In this document: one piece after another, positions 37,217 to 49,446 of the stretch
How the letters are laid out: the number at the start of each line of letters is the position of its first letter
Numbering within the stretch: the first letter of the stretch is position 1
Assembly: GCA_009192285.1 (NCBI GenBank)
Contig: WBVU01000004.1
Coordinates: forward strand, 3,308,001 to 3,372,000
Direction of reading: 5' to 3'
DNA: 64,000 nucleotides
DNA from: Morchella semilibera
Taxonomy: Eukaryota; Ascomycota; Pezizomycetes; Pezizales; Morchellaceae
Made by a program: the position numbers and the translations under genes
Notes under the pieces: generated by a model
Told to the model about the DNA's origin: nothing
What the model saw: only the letters and a program-made list of their open reading frames with translations
Database searches by the model: none

Positions 37217-39782
37217 GTTGGTTTATGTAGGACCATATGCCATATGTACTTTAGTGAGGGGTGATGAATTTGCTTTTTATCACTTTTTTTTTGCTTGTTA
37301 TGTGGGTTGTTTGGTTTATTTGTGTGTGGTTGTGCCTTTTTTTCTTCTTCTTCTTCTTTGCTTTTTTTCCTTTCTTTTCTTCAGGTTGTTTGGAGCCGGC
37401 TGGCTGGGCTGGGTGGGAAATTTTGCCAATTGGCTATCATCATGGGTAATTAAGGGTCTGCTGCAATGGGAATTGAAGAGAATTGGATGGATGGATGGAA
37501 ACGGGAGCACACTTTTAATTGTTTTATTTTTATCCTTCTTTTCTTTTCTTTTCTTTTGTTCTTCTTCTAGTTCTTCTGTCTGCTTTCCTTTTTGCCCTTT
37601 TTGCGCTCTGCTTCCTTTGGTGAATGCGTGGACGGTGATTGCTGGGGTACATACGATCATACATTATCATTACCATTACCTACATACCTACATGTATTCT
37701 ATCATTGCACACATCACATCAGCAGGCCCGGGCGCCCTGGGGTAAACGTTGAGAAGGCTGATTGATTGATGTTGATGGGCGAATGGGAGTGGTGTAATTT
37801 CAGGGCAGCAATGATATGTGCACTTGCAGTGGTTGCTGATGATATTGTGCAGATTCAGTGGATATAAATGCGCTTGCATTGTAGTTTCTTTTCCTGCTCC
37901 ACTCAGAATAGCTGCTTACTTAGTCGATACTGTGGGGTTATGAGGCATGTATAGAGTAGATATTTCCACTCCGGGCACTCTCCTCCGGCTCGCTCGGCGA
38001 TAGCATATATACTGGGAGTCAATTGATGGGAAAAGAGCTAGAGGAGGGGTGATGATGATGGTGATGATGCGGAGGGGGAGGGGGAGGGCTCACGAGATGG
38101 GTTTTTGGCCTCAGTGATATTATTATTATTACATGTAAGTACATACCTATTAATCCATTCTAGAGTATGTAAGAGTAGAGTAGGTACATGGCCTAGCACC
38201 CGGTACATGATCACCATACGTTGATGTAGGACTGGACGGAGTGGTTATTGACTACTATTGCTTACTTACTCAGACAATGATACAGAGACCAGAGACTCTC
38301 GAGCTCCAATTTCTAGCTAAGAATTCCCAAACCGCCCCCAAAAAACAAAAGCCCCTCTGCCACCCTGCTATACGGTACCTCGCTTCCGCTTCCAACCCTC
38401 CGTGTCGAGACATTCGATTGTACGCCCTGCCCTGTTGTTCCCTCCGTTCACCGCGCGCGCGTTGATTTTGATTGATAGAAAAAGAAAAAAAAAAGAGAAA
38501 AGAAAAAAAGAGAAAAAAAAAGCAATCGCACATAATCCCTATCTAATCCAATCGCATCGGATCGATCAGATAGCGCACGCCGGTATATCTAAAGATAATC
38601 TCGAAAGATACATGGTAGATTATGTACCCAAATTGGGGGTGGAAGGGTGGAAGAAGGGGGGGGGTGAATGACTGACCCCGGTTGTGTGCACTGTGCAGCA
38701 GCAGCAGCAGGAGCAGTGCCGGGGACGGGAACCCCGTGACAGACACGTTGTGCTGCAGCCAATCAGAATGTAGGGAGATCTGCTGACTTTGAGGATTGAT
38801 ACTAGAGGCTGGCTAGGACCCGATATTTTGGGAGACTCGGACTGGGGGACTCGGGAGAGAGAGAGAGATGGAGAGAGAGAAAGGTGAAGTAAGAGAGTCA
38901 AGAGAGCCCAATCTTATCATATCATATCATAATCACAATCATATCTCCATCAATCTAGGTCTGTAGGCACTTCATAGTTCAATGTATAGTAGCAGAACCG
39001 CATAGCCAGGGGGGAGCTCTGTAGCTGCTGAGCTTTCAATTGCAATTCTCAATCTCAATTCCTCAATTCCCAGTTCAATTGTATGTGAGAGTAATGATAG
39101 TGGTCCACTACATACTTATGAGGCCGAGGGTTAATTTGTTAAGGGCAAGAATTTTTTTTTTTTTTTTTCCTTTTAATTTCTTGCACCTGTTTAAATTCCC
39201 GCGGTCTGAACCCGGCGGCGGCGGCGGTGGTGGTGGGTGGTGCTGGTGCTGGTCGTGGTGCTGGTCGTGCTTCTTTTTCTTTTTTTTCTTTCCCTTACAA
39301 ATTGCTTTCCTCAAACAGCTGTTCACTTTTTTTTTTTCTTCTTCTTCGTGAGTGAGAGAGACATTGAGAGAGAGAGACACAGAGAGAGAGAGAGAGAGAG
39401 AAGGAGAAATAGGAGGATCCCTTTTTTAATGATCACGCTATTATACAGCCTCAAAAGTCGCCCTTCTTCTGATTCTTCAACAACCTTTTTCCCTTCTCCT
39501 TCTTCCTGATCGTCGATTCTTCCTCTTCAAGTATCTCCTACAACCCCCCTCCCCCCCCCAGCTAGTCTGGTTGCTCCTGGAAGATATTTATATAAAAATC
39601 GTTTTTTTTTCCCACTCATTCTCATCATCGATCCACTTACTACTCACTATATATCGGACCCCCCCCCCATCATCGATCCACCACCACCACCGCCGCCGGG
39701 CCCGTTAACACCGTATCTCCCCCCCCCCCTCTCTCCCCCCCCACCCCCCTCCTCGTATATATTTCCCAATATAACCCGCGCC
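37217..39782. promoter_or_regulatory. upstream region of the SreA-type gene
   Basis: 2.6 kb of low-complexity DNA: T/C-rich 37280-37600, A-rich 38470-38522, GA repeats at 38855-38882 and 39350-39403, a T-run at 39151-39168, and C-runs at 39660-39740 just before the start codon. Frames here are low-complexity shadows. The 3' UTR of the LYC1-like gene and a long promoter or leader for the GATA factor are expected. Confidence 0.4.
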
Positions 39783-41346
39783 ATGCCGGGGAAGCTTCTA
39801 TCAGCGTCTCTATCGTCCCTTTCTGTGACCTCTCCAGCCACTATGACATCTGCTGCAGCCCCTTCAACGCCCATGTCCATGCCCATGTCCATGGCCAGCA
39901 GCAGCAGCAGCAGCACGCTCACGCCTACGACCAACACCACCACAGGCTCAAATACTAATACAAGCAGCAGCAGTGGTGGTACTACAACAACACCCACAAC
40001 CACAACCACATCTACCCTCCACAACCTTTCAACATCTCAATCTTTACAACCACCTCTACAACCATCCACAACCACTACATCCACAACAACATTAACCTCA
40101 GTAACTGCTTCACCATCAACAACAACAACTGTACCCATTCATCCACCTGCCCCTACGTCCTCAACTAAATCTACAAATACCCTCCTACCGCCAGTCGCAG
40201 TAGACACCCATTCCCGAGAAGCTATGACGCCATCTGCCCTTGCGCTCGACCACGCGGCGCACTCACCCCACATCTCCATCGCAGCGCAGGACCACGACCG
40301 GAACAGCAGTAACGGTGGTAGTAGCAGTGTCGGCGCAGTAGGGGGAGGAGCTAGCATAGTGGATCCGGCCCTGACCGCCGTCACCGCCGCCGCCGCCGCC
40401 ACGCCCTCGGAGGAGGATACAGGTATGCAGCAGCAACTGCAGCAGTTGCAGCAGGTGGTCCAGCAGCATACACAGCACGCAAAACAACAGCAGCAGCAGC
40501 CGCAGCATCAATTACAACCCGTCGCTGTCGCAGCTGTCGCCGCCGCTGCTGCTAATGCTGCACCCCCGGCTACACCAACGCCTACGGCCCAGTCGCAACC
40601 GCAGACACCACTTGACAGTCCCGTACCGCCGCTGGTGAGTCCGGCGAGTGGGCAGACGTGCAGGTAGATGGACTTCTCTTCTAATTCTTCTCCTCCCACT
40701 CACCTTTCCACCCCCCCCCCCCCCCCACACACACACGCTAACCTCTCCCCCCTCCTTCCCCATCCCCTCGTTTCAGAAAACTTTTTTTGTTGCACTTTTC
40801 ACGGGGTGCACTTTTCACTTTTCGCTTTTGGGGGTTTCTGACTAACTCGATTTACTATTTCCTTCCCCCCTTGTCTACAGTAATTGCCGCACCACACGTA
40901 CTCCGCTCTGGCGCCGCGCGCCTGATGGTCAGACAATTTGTAATGCTTGCGGTCTCTACCTAAAAGCTCGAAACCAGGCCCGTCCCACAAATCTCAAACG
41001 CCCACCCCACGGTTCTACAGTCGGGAATGTCCAGTCCTCACTCGGGGCTACCTACGTCGCTGCCGACCACGTCGTCTCCGGGACGTGTCCTGGTGGGGGT
41101 AGATGTAACGGGACAGGTGGGGCAGAAGGGTGCAATGGCTGCCCAGCATTTAATAACCGGGTGAGCAAGGCTGCGCAGTTCACAGTAGGAGTGGCAAATG
41201 GCGCAGCAGGAGGGTGTGGAGGTGGTGGTGGAGGAGCTGGAGGAGCTGGTGGAGGAGCTACTGCAGGTATCCCGACGGACCCTGCACTGACGAATGTTCC
41301 CTCACCTTCGCCGGCTCCTCAGCAGCAGCAACAGCAAGCACCACAG

Positions 41347-41384
<38 letters not shown>

Positions 41385-43095
41385 ACAACAGCCAGCCAGG
41401 ACTGGATCACCACCATCGAATACGACAGTGGTAGTAGCTTGCCAGAACTGCGGCACAACAATAACACCTTTATGGCGCCGAGATGAAAGCGGTCATACAA
41501 TCTGCAATGCTTGTGGTGAGTGAGTTCATTATTATCCAATCAGGTTCTTTGAGAGCTTTCCCTTATCAGATCGTACGATGGACGTCGGGAGGGAGTGTTT
41601 AGCCGAGACCCTGTAGGTTGTGTTGAATCTGCAGTGTCACCCGCCCCCATCCGCCCACTTCTAGTGCTTTCCTCCCCCCTGTCATATCCGTTTGTTTCGA
41701 TCATCTGATATGATATGATTGATAAGCCCCCTCCGTTATATCATGCATGGATCCTCATATGCCTATACCTATATTGCCTTGCCCGAGGGATTTCCTTGCA
41801 CGCCTTCCCACCCACCCACCCCCCAGTCTATTTACATTTTTACATTTTTTGCAAATTTGGTTTTTCTATTACCATACTCGGATGCGGGAGTTGTGTTTTT
41901 GCACTCTTCGTGTTCAATTTGGAATTTTTTTATGATAATTGTAATATTCGAAACATGACACTGAATATCGCCATGGGATTGGTACCTCTACAGGCCTTTA
42001 TCACAAACTTCACGGCGTCCATCGGCCCGAGGCCATGAAAAAGAGTATTATCAAACGGCGGAAACGAGTGGTAGCCCCTGCGAATGGTGGGTTTACCACC
42101 GCCAACCCAGCTCCCGTGCAGGGAGGAGGTGGTGGAGTGGTCGGGATTGATAACGCCCATGGCCAACAGCAGCAGCAGCAGCAGCAGCATCAGCAACAAG
42201 TACCGGCTCAAAACACACTTACAGGTATGTAGGTGTAGGCTACTCTTACTACTTGCTCTTTTCCCTTCCCTCCTTACCTTGCCTTCCCCGTTCCCCACTC
42301 CTCTTCCCGTCCAAAGCAAGATCCAAGGATATAGATGAATGTAAGTGTACAATGCACTGACACGAAACGATCGTAGGCCTTAATAACGGATCAGACGATG
42401 ACACGGAGATGACGGACTCTGGCGGGAATGCCCTGAGACAACCACCGCACCCTGGCCAACCAAGGCATTTCGCACCGCCGCCGATCGACTTTACGACCAG
42501 TTTCCGGAGCCAAGCAGTAGCTACACAGGGAACCAGTAATGAAGGCGGAGGAGGTGGAGGAGGTGGAGGCCCAGGAGGAGGAGGAAACCTTAATAACAGC
42601 GCTCCCGTCGCCCCTTCCATGACCTCCTCTTCTACTCACAACCACCATCAAGACTCCTCACTGGCCCCAATATCCCCACACAACGTCGCCGATAACCCAC
42701 AGCCCCCCCACAACCAGCGAAAAAGAAGTCTTTCAATCGCTGAGGCCGACAATCTCACCTCTGATCAACGTCTCCACTCAATCAGCTCAATCCTTAATCC
42801 TCGCAGTCAGCTCTCAACAATGGGCGACGTACCTATCGAGCCAAGTCTCCTCGCCCTCGGCGCAGGCACAATGGCGGACCTGACGGACGAGCAACGCAGA
42901 GCAATCTTGTTGCAGCGCCGCCACGACCTCGAGCGCGAGAGTAAGCGCATCAAGGAGGAGCTTGAGGGCTGCGAGCGCGAGCTCCAGAGACTTGGCGGCG
43001 GGGAGAAAATGATCAATGGTGTCATTGGTGTCACTACCGGCGATAACGGTGCTGCCATCACCACCACCAGTGGCAACACCGCTGTCCTGGTCTAG
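39783..43095 (+). CDS. sreA: SreA/Urbs1-type GATA transcription factor, iron-dependent repressor of siderophore biosynthesis
   Basis: Exons 39783-40663, 40881-41515, 41994-42224, 42377-43095 (2,466 nt, 821 aa). Residues 1-290 are Ser/Thr/Ala/Gln-rich. Finger 1 starts at C293: [20 protein letters not shown] then ICNACGLY, a C-x2-C-x17-C-x2-C finger. A conserved cysteine-rich centre (from about C363) has spacing C-x5-C-x8-C-x2-C ([19 protein letters not shown]), diagnostic of iron-sensing SreA/SRE/Urbs1 factors. Finger 2 starts at C481 and continues [16 protein letters not shown] after splicing of intron 2. The C-terminus has [12 protein letters not shown] and a short coiled coil (about 750-795). 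The family represses siderophore and iron-uptake genes when iron is sufficient. PolyQ tracts occur around 455-475 and in exon 3. Introns are unusually long (217, 478 and 152 nt); the 478-nt one carries GATA sites. Confidence 0.95.
41562..41726. promoter_or_regulatory. cluster of GATA elements in intron 2 of sreA
   Basis: Plus-strand text at 41562-41572 reads CTTATCAGATC, whose reverse complement contains ATCTGATAA, the published consensus for Urbs1/SRE-type factors. ATCTGATAT follows at 41703-41711 and TGATAAG at 41720-41726. Use as an autoregulatory element is inferred. Confidence 0.45.
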
Positions 43096-45000
43096 AGCAG
43101 TGTAGAGAGCGGAAAAGTATGATCTTTTTGTATGGAGTCAATTATTTCCCCCCCTGTCTCCTTTGGCTAAACAGATGTATGCTTTCCGGGGGATTTTTTT
43201 TTCATTATTTCACTATTTTTTCTCTTTGGATTTGGCATTGGCTTTATTTTTTGAAGTGTGCGGGTGAGAGAGAGGGATTGGATTATGGCGCGAGCTTTTT
43301 TCTGCGATCCTCTGTTTCGGGTTGTTTTTTATTTCCTGTTTCTTTTTTTTTTTCTCCCTCCTGTTCTTTTATGGGGAGAGAAGAACTTCATCTCTTCTTA
43401 GAAAGGACGGGGACAAGTGGGAGAGTTGTGGATGCTTCAATTGTGTCGTGGGAAAGGAAGGGAGGGAGGGAAAGGGGGTGTGGGGGGGGGGGGGCGGAGG
43501 GCATGCAATGGGGTTTTTGGTGTTCGTATTTATTTGTTTTTTTCTTCTCAAAGTTCGAGTCAGTCCAGTTCAAACAGCCCGCATAGATGGTGTCGCGTAT
43601 CGTGAAATAGCTGTATCCTACCTATTAAGACCTATTAAGTACATGTGAAAATAGCACTGTGTCCGTTATAACTAAATCTTGGGACTGCGTCGTGAAAGAG
43701 AGAGAAAAAAAATGCACCTGCCACTATATATATATAATATATACCGTTACGTACCCCCCCCCTCCTCCCCATCGAATTGACCGGCCAGCCGCCAGCGCGG
43801 TGGTGTCGTGTCGTGCCCCCTACCCACCCCACCCGCACCCCCGGAGGTGTAAGGGGGCGGAAATGATTCTTTAGACGTGAAATTTTCTTATCAGATCGAG
43901 TCTCCGACATGGGTTCTCACTCTTGTGTGCAAGCTGTTTCTACAACAGGGGGAGGGGGGCCAAGTTTAAGGTACGGTTTTTCTTTTTTTTTCTTTTTGTG
44001 TTTTTTGTTTCGAGTGTGCGTGCGGGGTAGGGTATAGGGGGGGGGGGGTGAAAGAGTTTTTTCGGGGGAGGGGAGGGGGGGGGTGTTTGGTGGACGCGTG
44101 GATGGGGGCTTGTGCCAAGGTTGTTTGTGGGCTTGTGGCTGATGCTGATGCTGGTGCTGATGGGGTGGGGGGAGGAGGACGGAGGAGGAGGGAGGAGGAG
44201 GGAGGAGGAGGAGGAGGAGGAGGAGGAGCAGAATGGCGGATCGATGTGGTGCTTGAGGGTGGGTGGGGGGGTTAATAGAGTGGAACTGGGCCGGGCAGCT
44301 GGTAGGGTCGTAGTTTTTGGTCTCAATTCTGCAACTTGCTGGACTGTGGAGAGGGGGGGGGGGGGGTAATTGGCGGGTGTGGATCTCTTTTTTTTTTTTT
44401 AAATCTGATCCCACGGCCGGCGTATCCAAGAGTAATTATGAAGCCGCCGCACATAAAGTGTGCGGGATCGATGCCCGGATCAGGGTGTAGGGATGTGTAT
44501 GTTGCACTTTGGGTACGTCTTTGACCGGGCGTAGAGTGCTGGGACTACTGTATGTCTAGGCCCAGGTCCACATATGTGGATTCAAAGTGATTGGGAATGG
44601 GATGAGAGGTATGTGTGTGACTTGTGTGATCTGGAGATCTGACCTACGTACGTTGAGAGACTGACTGGAAGAGGGTCTTGAAGATATATTGATGCGTGGG
44701 TCCTGGTTCTGGGCGATGTTAATATATTAGCCCAATAAGAATCACTACTATGCAAACCTACATGTATATGTTACGGTTACTGGGGTTAGGCTATTTCCTG
44801 ACCTAATCACGGCTGTGGTGGATCTAATATTTAGGATTCCCTGTATGCTGGCTGTCTCACAAAAACAGAAATTTTTTTCTTCGTAACTAATACAAGGCCT
44901 CAACAGTACTCCAATTAAGCTGGCTTTAACTCCAGCAAGATAAAAGCATAATCAACACCGAGATAACCAATAACAAGAACCAAGCAATTCATCCATCATT
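43096..45000. other. convergent 3' region (sreA / permease)
   Basis: 1.9 kb of low-complexity DNA. A G-run lies at 43483-43494 and a GGA microsatellite at about 44168-44229. A second CTTATCAGATC copy is at 43887-43897. Long Pro- or Gly-rich frames here are shadows of these tracts. No gene is supported. Confidence 0.45.
44168..44229. repeat. GGA/GAG microsatellite
   Basis: About 60 bp of imperfect (GGA)n on the plus strand in non-coding DNA. Confidence 0.85.
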
Positions 45001-46929
45001 CTATCCAACCAAAGATCTTCTTACTTTAGTCCACCATGGCACCTTTTCTCCCTCGATAATCGCCGTATTATCTTGTCTCCTCCCGGTATACAAGTCCATG
45101 TCCTCCAAACGCACCCACTTGGTCTTATTCCAGAACTTGTACACAACAAAGAATAGTACTGACACTGGCAAAAGAATATAGTTTATTACAAAGTCCTTTG
45201 CGCTGAATGGGTTCAAGAAGGCAGTGTACCCTATCGACGACCATTCACTATCAGCCTTGTTTCACGGATGAGGGGGAGGATACAAACCCTGGAAAAAGAC
45301 CAAGAATATATTGGCCCCCAACGCAGCATAAGCACCATACGGATACCAGGCAGCCTGAAATGGTAATGCTTCAATGCTTTGTCCCTGCACTGCCATCGCC
45401 CTTCGGAAGCGGATGTGCACAAACATAATCGTCGCCCACACCATGAATGTTGATAAGCCACTGAGTGTTATAAGAGCTTCATAAAGCTCACCGGCACTCC
45501 CAGAGAGTGATAAAAATGATATACAGGCCCCGAAATTCGACAACAGGAGTGCTGCCCAAGGGACACCGCGGTTATCAACTTTGGAGAAGATCTTTGGCGC
45601 TTTGCCGGTGCTGGCCATGAATAAAATCGTTCGGGAGGCGACATATAGCGATGAATTACCTGCAGAGAGAACTGAGATGACGATGAGAGCGTTAATGAGG
45701 TGGGCACCGACGTGGATGCCAGCGGTGTCAAGGGCAATAGTGAGGGGTGAGCGGGCGGTGCGGGAGGTGGAAGATAGAAGGCGGGGATCGTCGTAAGGCA
45801 TTAAAATGCCAATGAAGAACATCATCCCCACGTAAAACTATCAAATCTTTAGCAATGGCTTAAATAGCTTCAGCGGTTGACTCACGATTAGGATCCTCCA
45901 GAAAACCTGCCTGATGGCTCTTGGAACTGCCCTCCCCGGATTTCCGGCCTCTCCAGCTGTTATACCAACCATCTCCGTGCCGGCATATAGCGTGCCGGCA
46001 ATTACAAACGTCCTTGCAACCCCATTGATGCCATCCGCAAAGGCGCCTGGATCCTTCCAATACTTAAATCCAATCTTCTGCGGCCCAATTCCACCCGCAG
46101 ATATCACGATAGCAATAACAAAGAAAATTGTTATCGAGATAACCTTAATCAGACTTAACCAAAACTCCACTTCTCCGTATGCTAGAACCCCTAGCATAGA
46201 CAAAGATAAAAATAGCACCCAGAACATCAGGATCCATGCCCACTGTGGGACAACATCGGACCAGTACATCACAACGAGGGAAATCGCATTATATTCATTC
46301 GCAAGGACAGTAACCCAGAGGTACCAATACCCCACCCAAGAGCAAATGCAAGAGAATCATCGACAAAACGTTCGGCATATTCGACAAAGGAGCCAGTTAC
46401 GGGAATGAGTGTTGCAAGCTCGCCAAGTGATTGCCTGTGTAGCTTGACGTTAGTAGTGGGACAAAATGATTATAATAACTAATAAGGAGGGTACATGCAT
46501 TACAAAAAAGACGATGAGTCCGACGAGGGCAAAGGAAATTAATATTCCAGCGGGGCCTGCAAGATGAAGTGCATTTCCGGAGCCCACCAGAAGGCCCGGT
46601 CCGATGATACCTTGATGGGTGTCAATAATTTGGCGCTTAATTAAAAGTGCATACGACATAGTTCTAGGTTCCTTATTTAAGGCATCAAAAATCATGAGTT
46701 ACATACCCCCGATAGCTGTAACAAAATATTGATTAGTATGGTTACGCGACCGTCATAATAACCTCAAACATTGGAACACTTTACCAATCATCTGCAAGTG
46801 CCTCGACTTTAACTTTCGGTGTAGCCGCGATCCATGAGGATCACCATGCCCTGATCCTGCCTCGGAGGCAATTTTCGCATCTCGCGCCGCCTCTTGCCCC
46901 TCAATTGACTTTTCAATATCTGGACTCAT
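45001..46929 (-). CDS. amino-acid permease (yeast amino acid transporter family), with a one-base frameshift
   Basis: Exons on the minus strand: 46929-46785, 46715-46707 (9 nt), 46610-46499, 46434-45886, 45837-45288, 45230-45001. The start is MSPDIEKSIEGQ. Family blocks are RHLQMIAIGGIIGPGLLVGS, FFVMQSLGELATLIPVTGSF, VEYAERFVDDSLAFALGW, GYWYLWVTVLANEYNAISLV, GITAGEAGNPGRAVPRAIRQ and NRGVPWAALLLSN, with a cytosolic tail ending at 45001. About twelve membrane helices are expected. The exons sum to 1,595 nt, one short of 532 codons. The break lies at 46330-46333, where four G (minus strand) separate LAFALGW from GYWYLWV and five are needed. Intron 3 is GC-AG. The protein would import amino acids across the plasma membrane with protons. 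Either the gene is broken or the base is missing from the assembly. Confidence 0.88.
46435..46498 (-). other. GC-AG intron 3 of the permease gene
   Basis: The donor reads AT|GCATGT on the minus strand and the acceptor is TACACAG|G, length 64 nt. This is the only splice that yields VMQSLGELATL in frame. The nearby GT donor (GTACCC) leaves the wrong phase. Confidence 0.7.
46707..46715 (-). other. 9-nt micro-exon of the permease gene
   Basis: Exon CTATCGGGG lies between introns 46716-46784 and 46611-46706 and supplies the A-I-G of QMIAIGG, a conserved segment of the first membrane helix in this family. Confidence 0.75.
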
Positions 46930-48016
46930 TTTGATTCCTAAGAGAATTAAAATAATAGAAGTCAAATAAGGTCAAGGAGTTTACTACAGAGTTTTGCTGA
47001 AAGGATGGATGTTGTGTAGTGCACTAGCTAAGTAGTACTAATCATCAAAAGACCAGTTCACCAATACTGGAAATATTACAGAACCCAAGAAACTGCAGAA
47101 AAGACGCAAAAATTTTAAAGGAAAGGAAACAAGTAATCCCCAACAACTCCAATCCGAACTTCACACTGCAGCGGTCTGGAGAGGTGCAGGCCATTGGAAA
47201 AGTTCGTAATGGCGCAATATATATAGTGGGTAACGTAAGGCGGTGTGGGGGTTACTATGGGGGTGCTCGCGCTTCGTTCCGGCTTAGGCTCGGGAGCGTT
47301 GATGTCACGAATATCATACGTCTCTTATCGGGGAGGCGAGATCTGGGGTTAGATCCTAGCAGTTTCGGGACCTTCTTAATCTGGGGCTAGGGTTACGCTT
47401 TACCGTTCTACCTACTCGGACACTTTACCGGGAGATACCACTAGGGATATATATTACAGTTATAGTTACATATGTACTTATCTATTAGGACAAATATTTT
47501 ATAATCATGGTGATTTAAATAAATAAATACTCGTACGGTCTAGTAGCCGTTGCAGGGTACATCTAGATGCCCATGTTGGCATGTAGATAGGTAAGCCTGA
47601 AGATTACACAAGAAAACCAATAACATCCACAAATATTTAAAGATGTCATGCTTCGAATGCTTCACATTCCTATCAAGCACCAAACTGAAGCTTCATTCAC
47701 AACATTAACACATCTAATTGGGGGGGGCGCTTTAATTAAGCATCCATAGCATAGCTATATATATTTGTTTAATGTAACTAGAACAACGTTTTCTGCTACT
47801 TTACTAAACGGTTGGTGAGAGTTTCACAACCCCATCTCGTCGTACTTGTATGTATGTAAGCCAAGTAGGGCTTCGCTTAAGGGAAGCCACCCTACCAAAA
47901 CCACACACTAGCCCACATGCAGCTTAGCATATCGGTATCCAATAGATAAGCTTTTAAGCCTCACAACCACACTAGTCTTCTCTACTACCAACGTCAACAA
48001 GAATCGTATCACCAAA
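46930..48016. promoter_or_regulatory. divergent intergenic region (permease / WRAP53-like)
   Basis: 1.1 kb. No gene is recognised. It contains the promoters of both neighbours and a G-run at about 47719-47725. Confidence 0.4.
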
Positions 48017-49446
48017 ATGTCTCTACTGAATCAGCCAAAACTTGTCGCCTCAACTGGAGGGGTCTACAACTGCCGGGTTGGGGGGAGGCAAGGAGCAGTA
48101 GGAGGCGGGAGGGAGAGTAATCTGTTCAGGAGCGCACAATGGTAGAATACGGACCCTTTAGCTACATGTAGTTAGTAATTGGCTAACAATTCAAGAGGTC
48201 CCCGGATGGTACATGTATCCTCACTTCTAGCGAGGATAACGAGTTGCGGACATGGATAGTGTACGCTACCGCTCTCTTTTGTAATAACCATACTAACAGC
48301 ATAATTAGCCCTGCGGACCTCCTTGACCCGTCAGAATCTCCCAAAAACCTCGAGCCGTTCTCCTCCATTCGTACTGCAGAACCTGTATATGCGGCGGCTA
48401 TATATCCATATATGCAACTATCCACCCCGTCTACATGCTGTTTCATCGCATCTTCACGCGATCACCCAATACAGCTCTATGATTTGCTCACGCCCACCAC
48501 CCGTGCGAGCTATCCACTGATCGATCCAATGACGGAGAAATATCACACCCCCGCATCGCTTCTTTTTGTCCCGTCGAACCCTAATCGGTTTATTGCAGGG
48601 ACAACATCGCAGATATCGTTTTTTGATATTCATCGCAATGGAGAGGGACCGGTGGTTGCCTTGAAGACGATCCCTACTAGGAGGAGTGTTCAGACTGGAC
48701 ACACGATGAAGGGTATTATATCTGCGCTGGCAGTATGTCCCGGAGGCTCCGATGGAACCGGAGTGCTAGCGGCAGGGACATATGGGAGACAGGTGGGGCT
48801 GTATTCAACAGAAGGAACAGGAGAAACCATTGGTGTATTTGGACTAGGCGAAGGTGATGGTGCAGGAGTTACGCAATTGGTGTGGAGTCAATGCGGAAGA
48901 TATCTGTATATTGCAGAGAGGAAAAGCGATGTAATTTCCGTGTATGATATTAGGGTTGCGGGGGAAAAGGTTGAGAGTTTTAGGGGTAGAAGAGCGAGGA
49001 CTAATCAAAGGATGGGAATTGATGTGGCATATTCTTTGCGTGGCGAAGTAGTAGGCGGTGGAATCGATGGAAAGGTGAGGGTCTGGGAGGCCGGACATGG
49101 TAGAGGGGGTCCAGAGATCGGCCATGCGAACTTTGAGTGGCAGGCGCACGATGATGTGGTTAGTAGTGCGGTGGTACACCCTGGAGGAGCAGTGTTGGCA
49201 ACCTGCTCGGGTTCGAGAAAGCCAGCGACCTTGGAAGAAGGTGAGGGGGAGGGAAATGAGGGAAACGGTTGGGATAATAGTCTGAAGATTTGGGCGCTAT
49301 TACCTATGAGTCAAGAGGGCGGGAGCGATAAGGAGCATCACGGCAGCATATATATATACGATAAGGTGGATAACGAAACAATTGAGGGGGCTATTGAGCA
49401 AAAAGATACCGAAGCTATTGTAGATACATGCCATAGTCAAGTATAA
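48017..49446 (+). CDS. WRAP53/TCAB1 (Swt21)-family WD40 protein
   Basis: Exons 48017-48141 and 48198-49446 (1,374 nt, 457 aa). The intron (56 nt, donor GTAGAA, acceptor CAAGAG) joins FRSAQ to WSPDGTCILTSSEDNELRTW, matching the family's KWSPDG..ILT.S.DN block. Further blades include EPVYAAAIYPYMQ, CFIASSRDHPIQLYD, GIISALAVCPGG, VLAAGTYGRQVGLYS, QLVWSQCGRYLYIAERKSD and NQRMGIDVAYSL. In animals TCAB1 binds box C/D-H/ACA scaRNAs and telomerase RNA in Cajal bodies; fungal Swt21 is linked to spliceosome assembly. A nuclear RNP role is inferred from family. The C-terminal 70 residues are Glu/Gly-rich and less conserved. Confidence 0.86.

Noticed and set aside
37203-37745. 180-codon Phe/Leu-rich plus frame resembling a membrane protein
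   Set aside because: It arises from T/C-rich low-complexity DNA in the 3' region of the LYC1-like gene and has no defined domain.
43917-44429. 170-codon Pro/Ser/His-rich minus frame
   Set aside because: It reads through the GGA microsatellite and G-runs; no start context or family match.
46491-46498. Canonical GT donor (GTACCC) for permease intron 3
   Set aside because: It leaves phase 0 while the only sensible acceptor needs phase 2, and the conserved VMQSLGEL would be lost.
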